From Rhizobiales bacterium PAR1 (GTDB taxonomy: Bacteria; Pseudomonadota; Alphaproteobacteria; Rhizobiales; Beijerinckiaceae): 64,000 bases of DNA. The notes under the pieces are model-generated. The model was given only the letters and a program-made list of their open reading frames with translations. It ran no database searches and was not told where the DNA came from. Numbering within the stretch: position 1 is the stretch's first letter; every line of letters begins with the position of its first letter. The position numbers and the translations under genes were made by a program. The stretch spans positions 62,001 to 126,000 of the forward strand of contig NKIW01000001.1 in assembly GCA_002256205.1 (NCBI GenBank). The letters run 5' to 3'. Shown piece after piece: positions 1-9,701 of this stretch.

Positions 1-1
1 T

Positions 2-154
2 TACTGGCTCGGTTTCGGGCGCGGCAAGATCACGCCCGCCGAGGGCACGGACCTCCATGCGCTCGCGGATGGCAAGATCTCGATCACGCCCCTCCGGCTC
101 GATCTCACCGATCTGCCGAGCCTCACGCGCCTCGCGGACGCCTTCGACGCGTGA
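2..154 (+). CDS. surE: 5'/3'-nucleotidase SurE, C-terminal fragment (5' end outside window)
   Basis: Frame-2 translation YWLGFGRGKITPAEGTDLHALADGKISITPLRLDLTDLPSLTRLADAFDA* matches the SurE C-terminus; followed by pcm in the usual surE-pcm order. Confidence 0.75.
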   Translation, partial: YWLGFGRGKITPAEGTDLHALADGKISITPLRLDLTDLPSLTRLADAFDA

Positions 155-858
155 TGGAACCTGCCGCCGGAACCCCTCTGGATCTGGCGGCGTCGGCTGA
201 GCATGCCGGCGCGGAAGGCACGGATGACGCCGCGCTCGCACGCTTCATCATGGACTTGCGCTCGCGCGGTTTGACCGATCCGGCGCTGATGACCGCCTTC
301 GAGCGCCTGCCGCGCGGCGAGTTCATTCCCGGCTTTGCGCCGTCGCAGCTCTATTCCACGATGGCACTGCCGCTGCCCTGCGGGGAGGAGGCGACTGACC
401 CGTTCAGCCTCGCGCGCTATCTCATGCTGCTCGATATCCGGCCGGGCCTGCGGGTGTTGGAAATCGGCACGGGTTCAGGATTCCTGTCGGCGATTCTTGC
501 GCGGCTCGGCGCGGGCGTCACAAGCTATGAACGCTATCGCACCTTGCTGCGCCGCGCCGAACGCGCCTTCCGCAGCATGGGAATCACCACCGTGGTGCCG
601 CTGCTGGGCGATGGCCTCACGCGCCTCGACCGCGCCGACAGTTTCGATCGCATCATCGTCAATGGTGCGGTGGAAACGATGCCGCAGCACTTGATGGATC
701 GTCTGAACGCAAATGGCATTGCTCTGGCGCATCGCCGGCGCGGGCTGGAAACGCAGCTTGTCGTCTGGAAGAAGGACTTGACGGGCTTTCCCGTTGCGCA
801 AGAGTGCGGCCCCTCGCGTATGGGCCTGATGCGGGCGGGAATTCCTTCCTGTCTTTAG
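154..858 (+). CDS. pcm: protein-L-isoaspartate O-methyltransferase
   Basis: SAM-binding motif VLEIGTGSGFLSAILARLG; start overlaps the upstream surE stop (TGATG). Confidence 0.88.
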   Translation: MEPAAGTPLDLAASAEHAGAEGTDDAALARFIMDLRSRGLTDPALMTAFERLPRGEFIPGFAPSQLYSTMALPLPCGEEATDPFSLARYLMLLDIRPGLRVLEIGTGSGFLSAILARLGAGVTSYERYRTLLRRAERAFRSMGITTVVPLLGDGLTRLDRADSFDRIIVNGAVETMPQHLMDRLNANGIALAHRRRGLETQLVVWKKDLTGFPVAQECGPSRMGLMRAGIPSCL

Positions 859-957
859 GCAGTTTCGTACGATTCAGATTCGATTCACCTTACCCTTCAA
901 CCTGACCTTAAGCTGAATCCGGCTTTATTTCGGTTCATCGCCTTTGATGGTTACCGG

Positions 958-2541
958 GTGAGTCGAGTAATGCGTAAGTATGGTTTGAACGGCGGACGGG
1001 TTAAACTGCTCGCTTCAGTAATGACAGCGGCGCTTCTGGGCGCATGCTCGTCGGATGTCACGCGGTTTGGCGACGATCCCTTTCAAAGCCCGTTCAATTC
1101 GCGGGCGGCTTTTGATCCGGCATCGACGAACTCGGTGAACCGTCAGCGGACACCTTCGGTGCCGCGGCAGTCGCTGCCGCCGGTCACGAGCAGTCAGATC
1201 TCTTCGGTCTCCACGCAGGCACTGCCAGCGCCGAGCCGACCGATGATGTCGACGGCTTCTGCCCCGCTCACCACAGGTTCAATCGGGCGCCCGACCGTGG
1301 GCTCTGTCGGTACCTCGAATTATCCTTCGCTCAGCGCCGTCTCATCGCGTCAGCCGAGTGTTCTTGGTTCCAGCACCGGTTGGTCCGCGGTCGGCGGAAC
1401 GCCCGTAACGCTTCAGCAGGGTGAGAACGTCAATTCGCTCTCGAGCCGCTACGGCGTCCCGGTCAGCGCGATCATGGCGGTGAATGGCCTCTCCAGCACC
1501 AGCCAGCCGCAGCCCGGCCAGCAGATCATGATCCCGGCCTATAACGCTGTCCAGAGCGGCAAGACGGCAGCGACATCCTCGGCTACCTCGGTGATCCAGC
1601 GTGCGCCGATGCAGGCCGTTGCCGCCCAGCCGCTGCCGCCCGTCAGCCCGATGGCATCCTCGCCGATCCCGCCGCGTGCGGTGCAGGCCATGCCGGTAGC
1701 GCAGCCGATCAAGGTCGCCGCTGGTCCGGCGCGCATGGTGACGCCGCCGATTGAATCGGATGCAGAGAAGCGTGCTGCCGCCAAGCTCAAGGAACTCAAG
1801 GCCGGCAAACCCGCGCCCAAGGCCAATGATGACGACGAGGAAGAGGACGACAAGCCCGCCGCGCCAAAGAAAAAGGCCGACGACACCAAGCGTCTCGACG
1901 AGCAGAAGCGCGCTGATGCCGCCAAAAAGGCTGCCGAGATGAAGGCCGCTGAAGCCAAGGCAAAGGTCGAGGCGGAAAAGATCAAGGCTGCAAAGATTGC
2001 AGCAGCCAAGAAGACCAAGCTCAAGAATGACGACGAGGTCACCACCTCATCGATCTCCGACTCCAAGCCTGTAGCGCGTGCCTCGCAGCCGATGCCGGGC
2101 AAGCCGGAACCGGAGAAGGAAGCAACCGCCCCGACGCCTACGCCTGCAGCGGAGTCTGATGACAGCGGCAGCTTCCGCTGGCCGGCGAAGGGTCGCGTGA
2201 TCTCGGGCTTCGGTGCCCGTGGCACCGGCGGCGCCAACGATGGTATCAACATCGCACTGCCCGAGGGTACGCCTGTCAAGGCGGCTGAAGGCGGCACGGT
2301 TGTCCATGCCGATGATGCGCTCAAGGGTTACGGCAAGCTCGTTCTGATCCGCCATCCCAATGGCTTCGTCTCGGTTTACGCTCACAACGGCGAGCTGAAG
2401 GTGAAGCGCGGCGAGAGCGTCAAGCGCGGTCAGGTGATCGCGGCTTCCGGGCAGAGCGGCAACGTCACGGCACCGCAGCTCCACTTCGAAATCCGTAAGG
2501 GTGCGACCCCGGTCGACCCAATGAAGCAACTCAGCGACTAA
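958..2541 (+). CDS. LysM + M23 peptidoglycan-binding/peptidase lipoprotein (NlpD/DipM-like)
   Basis: Lipobox-like LLGAC near the N-terminus, LysM segment (TLQQGENVNSLSSRYGVPVSAIMAVNGL), Lys/Ala-rich linker, C-terminal M23/LytM domain (LVLIRHPNGFVSVYAHN...LHFEIRKGATPVDP). Confidence 0.9.
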   Translation: MSRVMRKYGLNGGRVKLLASVMTAALLGACSSDVTRFGDDPFQSPFNSRAAFDPASTNSVNRQRTPSVPRQSLPPVTSSQISSVSTQALPAPSRPMMSTASAPLTTGSIGRPTVGSVGTSNYPSLSAVSSRQPSVLGSSTGWSAVGGTPVTLQQGENVNSLSSRYGVPVSAIMAVNGLSSTSQPQPGQQIMIPAYNAVQSGKTAATSSATSVIQRAPMQAVAAQPLPPVSPMASSPIPPRAVQAMPVAQPIKVAAGPARMVTPPIESDAEKRAAAKLKELKAGKPAPKANDDDEEEDDKPAAPKKKADDTKRLDEQKRADAAKKAAEMKAAEAKAKVEAEKIKAAKIAAAKKTKLKNDDEVTTSSISDSKPVARASQPMPGKPEPEKEATAPTPTPAAESDDSGSFRWPAKGRVISGFGARGTGGANDGINIALPEGTPVKAAEGGTVVHADDALKGYGKLVLIRHPNGFVSVYAHNGELKVKRGESVKRGQVIAASGQSGNVTAPQLHFEIRKGATPVDPMKQLSD

Positions 2542-2590
2542 AAGGAAATTCGGCGCGGTTCTCGCGAGACCTTGGATCGGGCCGGAATAG

Positions 2591-2630
2591 CCCCATCGCC
2601 TCCAAAGAAAGGGGCGGTGGGGTTTTCTTT
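2591..2630 (+). terminator. Rho-independent terminator after the nlpD-like gene
   Basis: CCCCATCGCC..GGGGCGGTGGGG stem followed by TTTTCTTTT. Confidence 0.75.
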
Positions 2631-2708
2631 TGCCCATTAGCCTGCAGAAATATTGGTTATCGAAACCTTGCCGATATTTGGTTCAATTCAAAGATCAGTT
2701 GAATCAAA

Positions 2709-2820
2709 TTTTGAAAAAATTGCGCTAGTTCTTCTCATGTGGTCACGACCTCGGGACGCCTTGGCCGGGCCACACCTCACAACCCATCGCCTCCAAGGAA
2801 AGGGGCGGTGGGTTTTCCTT
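2709..2820 (+). ncRNA. candidate small RNA with its own terminator
   Basis: Non-coding interval with stem GTGGTC(2739-2744)/GGCCAC(2768-2773), followed by terminator AACCCATCGCCTCCAAGGAAAGGGGCGGTGGGTTTTCC, a near copy of the terminator at 2591-2630. Confidence 0.4.
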
Positions 2821-3134
2821 ATGTGATCAGCGACGAGGCAGTCTCAATAGCCGCCGCTACCGTCACTCCCGTTGCCGCTCCCCCCCGGGTCCCGCGCTCC
2901 GACCTGCCCGGCAGGAGTGGAGACCGCGCAGAGCGCGCATCTCACAATTCGTCTTCTTTTCGCACTGGACTCGTCTGCCGGGAAATCCGCTCTACGATAA
3001 GGGGATGGGGGCTGAATTGGGGCCGATAGCGGCACAGACAATCCTTGCGGGATACACAGCCGTCTCCAGCAGCTCCTGACATATCCTGACAGTCGCTAGG
3101 TCCATTCTCCACATATCAAAAATGGAGAAACGAA

Positions 3135-3572
3135 ATGCGCAACTGGATCGGGATCGCCTCGGCGGAACATGTCGCACGGGGACGCGCTGGAGGCTTCATG
3201 CAGGTCTGCCACGGCAAGGGCGGACCGCTCCGGCGGATCGGCGCAGGGGACCGCGTCGCCTACTATTCGCCCGGTCATGTTTTCGGCGGCCCCTCGACCA
3301 CGGCAAACCGCTGCCAGAGCTTTACGGCGATCGGCACCACGCGGGATGATCGCGTCTACCAGTTTGATATGGGCGGCGGGTTTATCCCTTTCCGCCGCGA
3401 TGTCGATTGGCTCGATGCACACCAGGCCTCGATCCTGCCGCTGCTGGAGACGCTGGAGTTCACGCGCGGCAAGAAAAGCTGGGGCTACGCCTTTCGTTTC
3501 GGCCTGCTGGAGATTTCGGATCACGACATGGATGTGATCGGAGCGGCGATGGGGGCGATGGTCGAAGCCTAG
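3135..3572 (+). CDS. EVE (PUA-like) domain-containing protein
   Basis: MRNWIGIASAEHVARGRAGGFMQVCHGK...GDRVAYYSP is typical of the UPF0310/EVE family. Confidence 0.8.
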   Translation: MRNWIGIASAEHVARGRAGGFMQVCHGKGGPLRRIGAGDRVAYYSPGHVFGGPSTTANRCQSFTAIGTTRDDRVYQFDMGGGFIPFRRDVDWLDAHQASILPLLETLEFTRGKKSWGYAFRFGLLEISDHDMDVIGAAMGAMVEA

Positions 3573-4048
3573 GACAGACGAACGGTATTCAACATCGCTG
3601 GAACGATCCGGCGGTGGAACGGAAGAACAATGGCGAGGTAGAGCCGTCCAAGCAGATTGTGTGGGGCAACCAGCGTTGTCGTCCGGATGCGCGTTCCGCC
3701 CGACGGCGAATGCAGGGCATCGATCACAATCCGAAAATCGAGATGCCAGTCATCAAATCCGAGAATAAGACGTTCCGGCGTTCGAAGGACCACTGGAAAC
3801 CCGCCAATCGCGTCGATCTCCGGGCGATCATTGTCTTTGACGCCTTTCAGTCCAATGAGCGTGACAATCCGGTCACGCCAGCGCATGAGCAGGGTGATCC
3901 AGCGCGGAGGCTGCAAAAACACGCGTTGAGCGGCACTTTCGGCGGGTAGGCCCTGATCTTCAACGTCAATCGCATAGGCATCAGCAAAGGTCATGCCGCC
4001 AAGCAGGTGTAGCAACGATGGATCCGTCTCGACGGCCTGCGCAATCAT
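3569..4048 (-). CDS. DUF2867-like protein
   Basis: Intact 159-aa ORF; FGFDDWHLDFR..TTLVAPHNLLGRLYLAIVLPFHRRIVPAML pattern typical of DUF2867. Confidence 0.6.
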   Translation of the reverse strand: MIAQAVETDPSLLHLLGGMTFADAYAIDVEDQGLPAESAAQRVFLQPPRWITLLMRWRDRIVTLIGLKGVKDNDRPEIDAIGGFPVVLRTPERLILGFDDWHLDFRIVIDALHSPSGGTRIRTTTLVAPHNLLGRLYLAIVLPFHRRIVPAMLNTVRLS

Positions 4049-4051
4049 GCC

Positions 4052-4930
4052 TTAACCCTCGATCTTCTTCCCCAGCCGGCCGGCGAGATCGTTGATGTAT
4101 TGCCACGCCACACGGCCCGCACGCGAGCCACGCGTCGTGGACCATTCCAGCGCCTCATGGTGCATCTCGGCAACGGGCATATCGAGCCCGAAGTGAGCGG
4201 CATAGGCGTCGATCATCGCGAGATATTCGTCCTGGCTGCACTTGTGGACACCAAGCCAGAGGCCGAATCTGTCCGAGAGCGAGACCTTTTCCTCCACGGC
4301 CTCATTGGGGTTGATGGCGGTCGATTTCTCGTTCTCCATCATGTCGCGCGGCAGCAGATGGCGACGGTTGGAGGTCGCATAGAAGAGCACGTTGTCCGGT
4401 CGTCCCTCGATGCCGCCATCGAGCACGGCTTTGAGCGACTTGTAGGCATTTTCGCCCGCATCAAACGAAAGATCGTCGCAGAAGAGGATGAAACGATAGG
4501 GCGCAGGCCGCAAAAGATTCATCAGCGCCGGCAGGCTTTCGATATCTTCGCGATGGAGTTCAATGAGCTTGAGCGGAAAGCCCTTGGCAATCATCGCGCC
4601 ATGCGCGGCCTTGACGAGGCTTGATTTACCCATCCCGCGCGCGCCCCACAGCAGGACGTTGTTCGCGGTGTGCCCCTCGGCGAAACGACGGGTGTTATCG
4701 ACGAGAATGTCGCGGATATGGTCGATTCCGACGAGCAAATCGAGCGGAATGCGGTTGATCCGCCCCACAGGCTGCAAAACGCCGCGATCCCTATCCTGCG
4801 CCGAAGCGTGCCAGAGAAAGCCATCTGCCGCATCGAAATTCGGCGCAGGCGGCGGGGGCGGGGCGATCCGCTCCAGCGATTCGGCAATGCGGGTGAGGAT
4901 CGGCAGCAGGGCGGGGTCAGAGAGGGACAT
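4052..4930 (-). CDS. DUF815-family AAA ATP-binding protein
   Basis: Walker A LLWGARGMGKSSLVKA; FCDDLSF; start taken at MSLSDPALLPIL rather than the longer ORF. Confidence 0.85.
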   Translation of the reverse strand: MSLSDPALLPILTRIAESLERIAPPPPPAPNFDAADGFLWHASAQDRDRGVLQPVGRINRIPLDLLVGIDHIRDILVDNTRRFAEGHTANNVLLWGARGMGKSSLVKAAHGAMIAKGFPLKLIELHREDIESLPALMNLLRPAPYRFILFCDDLSFDAGENAYKSLKAVLDGGIEGRPDNVLFYATSNRRHLLPRDMMENEKSTAINPNEAVEEKVSLSDRFGLWLGVHKCSQDEYLAMIDAYAAHFGLDMPVAEMHHEALEWSTTRGSRAGRVAWQYINDLAGRLGKKIEG

Positions 4931-5140
4931 CAGCACATCGGTCGTTAGGAGATGAAAAACGTGCCGACGGGTTAGCCCATCCGCAGCGCATACGCCAGCT
5001 TTCCACGCCTCCTGGCCCAGCAAAAGCAGGAAAACGCGGGTCACGAACTGAATTTGCCAAGGAATGTTTGCGTTTGGCGTTTGCCTCACTATATTCCGGC
5101 GCAAATCGGCAATGGGGTGATCCGTATCGCCCCTCTTTTT

Positions 5141-5482
5141 ATGGAGTACGCAGTGTTTATCACCCCAGCTTTCGCTCAGGGCGCCGCCGCGCCGGGCCCG
5201 AACGACATGGTTATGCAGCTCCTGCCGTTTGTTTTCGTGCTGATCATCATGTATTTCCTGCTCATTCGCCCGCAGCAGAAGCGCGCGAAAGTGCATCAGG
5301 AAATGGTCAAGAACCTGCGCCGCGGCGATGTCGTGGTGATGAATTCCGGCATGATCGGCAAGATCACCAAGGTGATTGACGAGGCCGAGGTCGAGGTCGA
5401 GATCGCCGATAACGTCAAGGTGCGGATGCTGCGCGGCATGATCGCCGAGGTGCGCAACAAGACCGAGCCGGTCGCGAGCTGA
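5141..5482 (+). CDS. yajC: preprotein translocase subunit YajC
   Basis: Single TM then YFLLIRPQQKRAKVHQEMVKNLRRGDVVVMNSGMIGKI; upstream of secD-secF. Confidence 0.9.
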   Translation: MEYAVFITPAFAQGAAAPGPNDMVMQLLPFVFVLIIMYFLLIRPQQKRAKVHQEMVKNLRRGDVVVMNSGMIGKITKVIDEAEVEVEIADNVKVRMLRGMIAEVRNKTEPVAS

Positions 5483-5628
5483 CTCGGCACGAGCTTGACC
5501 GGGAAGGGCGCCCGCCGCGCCCGCCGGTGACGCAGAAAGAGGGCGAATTCCCTTGGGAGTTCGCCGGGATTTGCCGGCCTGGCCGGTTTTACAGGTAATC
5601 GACGCCGGCGCGGCCGGTACGGGGTGGC

Positions 5629-7230
5629 ATGTTCAGACAATCGACTTTCAGGACCGTTCTGATCGCGCTGACGCTGTTTCTCGGCACCTATTTCACGCTT
5701 CCGACCATTCTCGGCCCGGATTCGATGAAAAAGATCGCCGATGTGCTGCCGTCTGCGCTGGTGCCTACGAAATCCGTCAAGCTCGGCCTCGATCTTCAAG
5801 GCGGCGTTCACGTCATGCTGGAAGCCGACAAGGTCGGCCTGATGCGCGATCTCGTGCGCCAGCTGCAGGAAGATGTCCGCCGCGTGCTGCGCACTGAGCG
5901 CGTCGCGCCGACCGGCGGCATTGTCGCCCAGCAGCGCGGCGTGAGCTTGCGCGTGCCGGATACGGCGCAGCGCGCCAAGGTTCTGCCTAAGCTCCAGGAG
6001 CTGGCGACCCCGGTGGCCAATGCCGTGATCGGCAATACCGGCCAGCGTAGCCTTGAGGTCGTCGACCTTGGCGATGGGCTGATCCAGCTCGCCGTAACCG
6101 ATGCCGAAATCAACGAGCGCGTTCGTCGCGCCACCGACCAGTCGATCGAAATTTTCCGCAAGCGTATCGACCCGGATGGGGTTAAAGAGCCCTCGATCCA
6201 GCGTCAGGGCCTTGAGCGCATCGTCGTTCAGGTGCCGGGCGCGAAGAATTCCAAGGAAATCACCGACGTTCTCCAGCCAGGCAAACTGGAGTTCCGCATG
6301 GTCGCGGAGCCGGGTGCCGCGCCGAATGAAATCGAGACTCTGCAATACCGTGAAGAAGAAGGCGGTGGCGCCATTCAGGTCGAGCGCCGCGTGCTCGTGC
6401 AGGGCGAGGATCTCACCTCCGCCGAGCCGGGCTTTGACCAGCGCACCAGCGAGCCGGTCGTGAACTTCCGCTTCAACGTCAAGGGCGCGCAGGCTTTCGC
6501 CAAGGTGACGACTGAGAATGTCGGTAAGCCTTTTGCGATCATCCTTGATAACAAAGTGATTTCCGCCCCGCGCATCATCTCGCCAATCACGCAAGGGCAG
6601 GGCCAGATCTCGGGCCGCTTCACGGTGGAAGCCGCGAACAAGCTTTCGATCCTCCTCCGTTCGGGCGCGCTGCCGGCCTCGTTTACGCTGGTGGAAGAGC
6701 GTACGGTGGGTCCGGGTCTTGGGCGCGACTCGATCGCGGCAGCTACGGTCGCCTCGGCGGTTTCCGCCGGTGCCATCGCGGTGTTCACGCTTGCGACCTA
6801 TGGCGTCCTCGGCGGCATCGCGCTGGTCGCGCTCGCGCTCAACGTCGTGCTGATCTTCGCCTGCATGTCGCTCATTGGCTCGACGCTGACCTTGCCGGGC
6901 ATCGCGGGTATCGTGCTGACGATGGCGGTTGCGGTCGACTCGAACGTGCTGATCTATGAGCGCATCCGTGAAGAGCAGATGGCCGGCCGCTCCGCGATTT
7001 CGGCGCTGGATGCTGGCTTCACCCGCGCGCTGGCGACCGTCCTTGATGCCAACATCACCGGGTTCCTCGCGCACGCGATCCTCTATTTCGTCGGCTCCGG
7101 CCCGGTGAAAGGCTTTGCAGTCACAACCTGTATCGGCATCGCGACGACCATTTTCACCGCCTTTACGCTGACACGCGTGATGGTCGCCTTCTGGTACAAG
7201 ACGTTCAAGCCCAAGGTCGTTCCGATCTGA
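5629..7230 (+). CDS. secD: protein translocase subunit SecD
   Basis: KLGLDLQGGVHVMLEAD, GAFTLVEERTVGPGLG-type segment, multi-TM C-terminus with VDSNVLIYERIREE. Confidence 0.95.
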   Translation: MFRQSTFRTVLIALTLFLGTYFTLPTILGPDSMKKIADVLPSALVPTKSVKLGLDLQGGVHVMLEADKVGLMRDLVRQLQEDVRRVLRTERVAPTGGIVAQQRGVSLRVPDTAQRAKVLPKLQELATPVANAVIGNTGQRSLEVVDLGDGLIQLAVTDAEINERVRRATDQSIEIFRKRIDPDGVKEPSIQRQGLERIVVQVPGAKNSKEITDVLQPGKLEFRMVAEPGAAPNEIETLQYREEEGGGAIQVERRVLVQGEDLTSAEPGFDQRTSEPVVNFRFNVKGAQAFAKVTTENVGKPFAIILDNKVISAPRIISPITQGQGQISGRFTVEAANKLSILLRSGALPASFTLVEERTVGPGLGRDSIAAATVASAVSAGAIAVFTLATYGVLGGIALVALALNVVLIFACMSLIGSTLTLPGIAGIVLTMAVAVDSNVLIYERIREEQMAGRSAISALDAGFTRALATVLDANITGFLAHAILYFVGSGPVKGFAVTTCIGIATTIFTAFTLTRVMVAFWYKTFKPKVVPI

Positions 7231-7299
7231 GCCGGCAGGCTCCTGTCGGAATTTCGCGCCGTTCACCTCTGTTGGAAATTCGCAGGTTTTTGAATTCGA

Positions 7300-8241
7300 A
7301 TGAAACTGCTTCGCTTCATCCCGGACCACACGAATTTCGGCTTCATGCGGTTCCGCCGCGTGAGCTTCCCGTTCTCGGCGCTGGCTTCCATCGTCGCGGT
7401 CGTCGCATTCCTGATGTTCGGCATGAACGTGGGCATCGACTTCAAGGGCGGCACCGTCGTTGAAATGCAGGCGAAAGCCGACAAGTTCGACGCGCATAGC
7501 ATTCGCGAGACCGTTCACAAGCTGAACCTTGGCGAAGTTGAGGTGCAGGAGTTCGGCACCGGTCGCGACGTGCTGCTTCGTGTCGGCCTTCAGCCTGGCG
7601 GTGACAAGGCTCAGAACGAAGTCGTCGTGAAACTGCGTTCGGTCTTTGAGGACAAGTTCGAGTTCCGCCGCGTTGAGGTCGTCGGCCCGCGCGTGTCGGA
7701 GGAACTGGTCCAGAACGGCATCATCGGCGTGCTGCTCGCGCTGCTCGCGATCCTGATCTACCTGTGGTTCCGCTATGAATGGGAGTTCGCGGTTGGCGCC
7801 ACCATCGCGACCATGCACGATCTCGTGCTGACGGTTGGCTTCTTCGCGATCACCCAGATCCAGTTCGACCAGACATCGATAGCCTCGATCCTGACGATCA
7901 TCGGCTATTCCGTGAACGACACCGTCGTGGTCTATGACCGAATTCGCGAACTCCTGCGCAAATATAAGAAAATCCCGATCAGCGAAATTCTTGATCTGTC
8001 GATGAACACGACGCTTTCGCGAACCGTCATCACCTCGATGACGACCATTATTGCGCTGATCGCGCTGGCGATTTTCGGTGGAGAAGTGATCCGCGGCTTC
8101 TGCCTTTCGATGCTTTTCGGTGTCGTCATAGGCACCTATTCGTCTATCTTTATCGCTGCACCGATCCTGATTTACCTTGGCGTTCGCGTCGGGGAGGGCA
8201 CGGCCTCCAGTGCAGCCAAGGCTGAAACAGCGAGCACCTGA
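7300..8241 (+). CDS. secF: protein translocase subunit SecF
   Basis: GIDFKGGTVVEM, YSVNDTVVVYDRIRE, adjacent to secD. Confidence 0.95.
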   Translation: MKLLRFIPDHTNFGFMRFRRVSFPFSALASIVAVVAFLMFGMNVGIDFKGGTVVEMQAKADKFDAHSIRETVHKLNLGEVEVQEFGTGRDVLLRVGLQPGGDKAQNEVVVKLRSVFEDKFEFRRVEVVGPRVSEELVQNGIIGVLLALLAILIYLWFRYEWEFAVGATIATMHDLVLTVGFFAITQIQFDQTSIASILTIIGYSVNDTVVVYDRIRELLRKYKKIPISEILDLSMNTTLSRTVITSMTTIIALIALAIFGGEVIRGFCLSMLFGVVIGTYSSIFIAAPILIYLGVRVGEGTASSAAKAETAST

Positions 8242-8242
8242 G

Positions 8243-8626
8243 ATGAATGACGCGAGAGATCAGGGTTTTGTGCCGGGCGGTCATCAGATCGACTCCTACG
8301 GCAACGGCGGTTTTCGTTTCGCGGGCATGTCGCACAAGGGCTCCATCATCGCGATGCCGACCGGCATCCAGTCCTGGGCCTGCTCGATGCCAAGCCGCAT
8401 CGACATCATGTCGCTGACGCCCGTTCTCGCGGAAGTCGGCCAGATCGATATGCTCCTTGTAGGCACCGGGGAGAAGGCGCTTTCGCCGGATTCACCCTTT
8501 GCGCAGGCGATGCGCAACCTCGGCGTTCCGGTCGAGGTCATGGATACCGCTTCCGCAGCCCGGACCTACAACGTGCTGTTCTCGGAAGGTCGTCGGGTCG
8601 CTGCCGCGCTTCTGGCCGTCGGCTGA
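8243..8626 (+). CDS. Mth938-like domain (DUF498) protein
   Basis: Short conserved protein (SYGNGGFRFAGMSHKGSIIAMPTG..DMLLVGTG) right after secF; start ATG at 8243. Confidence 0.75.
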   Translation: MNDARDQGFVPGGHQIDSYGNGGFRFAGMSHKGSIIAMPTGIQSWACSMPSRIDIMSLTPVLAEVGQIDMLLVGTGEKALSPDSPFAQAMRNLGVPVEVMDTASAARTYNVLFSEGRRVAAALLAVG

Positions 8627-8720
8627 AACCGACTTTTCTCACAACGCCCCTGCTTTTCTTTGGCGCGTCCCGCGCCATATCCCTTTCAGGGAGGGGCGGG
8701 GACGACAACCGCCAAAGACC

Positions 8721-9599
8721 ATGAATTCATGCGCGCCATCCCCCGCACCGGACCTTGACCAGGCGTTTGGCGAATGCCTTAAACACGTCCGTGCTCTGGA
8801 CCCGGATCGATATTACGCCTGCCTTTTCGCCCCAAAAGCCAGTCAGGCAGCGCTATTCGCGCTCTATGCCTTCAACGCCGAAATCGCCCGGATCCGCGAT
8901 CTGGTATCCGACCCCATGCCGGGCGAAATCCGGCATCAGTGGTGGCGGGAAGCACTTTCCTGCCCATCCGTCGATACCGAACGGCAAAACCCGGTCGCGA
9001 CCGCGCTACTCGCGACACTGAAACGCTTTCATCTGCCGCCCGAACCGCTGCTCGCGCTGATCGAGGCCCGCAGCTTCGACCTTTACGATGATCCGATGCC
9101 GACGTGGCTCGATCTTGAAGGCTATTGCGGCGAAACCTCCTCGGCACTCATCCGCCTCGCGAGCCTTATCCTCGCGGATGGTGAAGAGGCCGGCTCGGCA
9201 GACCTTTGTGGTTACGCGGGTGTCGCCTACGCCATGACCGGGCTGTTGCGCGCCTTTCCGATCCACGCGCGGCGACGCCAGTGCTTTGTACCGCACGAGA
9301 CGCTGATCGCCTGCGGGGTCTCGCTCGATGACATCTTCGAAGGCAAGGACAGCGACGGCCTGCGTGCCGCATTGGCCATGATGCGCCAGCGCGCCGAGGG
9401 CCATCTCGAGACATTGCGCCAACGGATCGGCGAGCTCGACCGCCGTATCCGGCCCGCCTTCTATCCCGTCAGTCTTGTGCAGCCCTATCTCGATGCCATG
9501 GCACGACCGGATTATCGCCCGTTCGAGACGCGGGTTGATCTCTCGCCGATGCGCAAGCTCTGGCGCATCGGTCGCAACGCCTGGCGTGCGCGCGCCTGA
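8721..9599 (+). CDS. squalene/phytoene synthase family protein (NDUFAF6-like)
   Basis: DPDRYYACLFAP..LFALYAFNAEIARIRDLVSDPMPGEIRHQWWREAL. Confidence 0.8.
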   Translation: MNSCAPSPAPDLDQAFGECLKHVRALDPDRYYACLFAPKASQAALFALYAFNAEIARIRDLVSDPMPGEIRHQWWREALSCPSVDTERQNPVATALLATLKRFHLPPEPLLALIEARSFDLYDDPMPTWLDLEGYCGETSSALIRLASLILADGEEAGSADLCGYAGVAYAMTGLLRAFPIHARRRQCFVPHETLIACGVSLDDIFEGKDSDGLRAALAMMRQRAEGHLETLRQRIGELDRRIRPAFYPVSLVQPYLDAMARPDYRPFETRVDLSPMRKLWRIGRNAWRARA

Positions 9600-9672
9600 A
9601 CGCTAGGACATTTTCCGATGAAGCGGATGCCGGTTCATCGAAAAAAATGCGATAAAACAAAAAGATAGAACA
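9600..9672. repeat. rhizobial-type intergenic repeat fragment
   Basis: ATTTTCCGATGAAGCGGATGCCGGTTCATCGAAAAAAATGCGATAAAACAAAAAGATAGAAC resembles a widespread Rhizobiales intergenic repeat (recognised from memory, not searched); followed by hairpin CGATCTGA-tttgg-TCAGATCG. Confidence 0.5.
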
Positions 9673-9701
9673 ATCGATCTGATTTGGTCAGATCGGCTAT
9701 T

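Noticed and set aside
1539-2324. Ser-rich 261-aa minus ORF opposite the nlpD-like linker
   Set aside because: Shadow of the Lys/Ala-rich linker codons.
5296-7818. 840-aa minus-strand ORF antisense to secD/secF
   Set aside because: High-GC shadow ORF; low-complexity HRD-rich translation, whereas the plus strand encodes canonical SecD/SecF.
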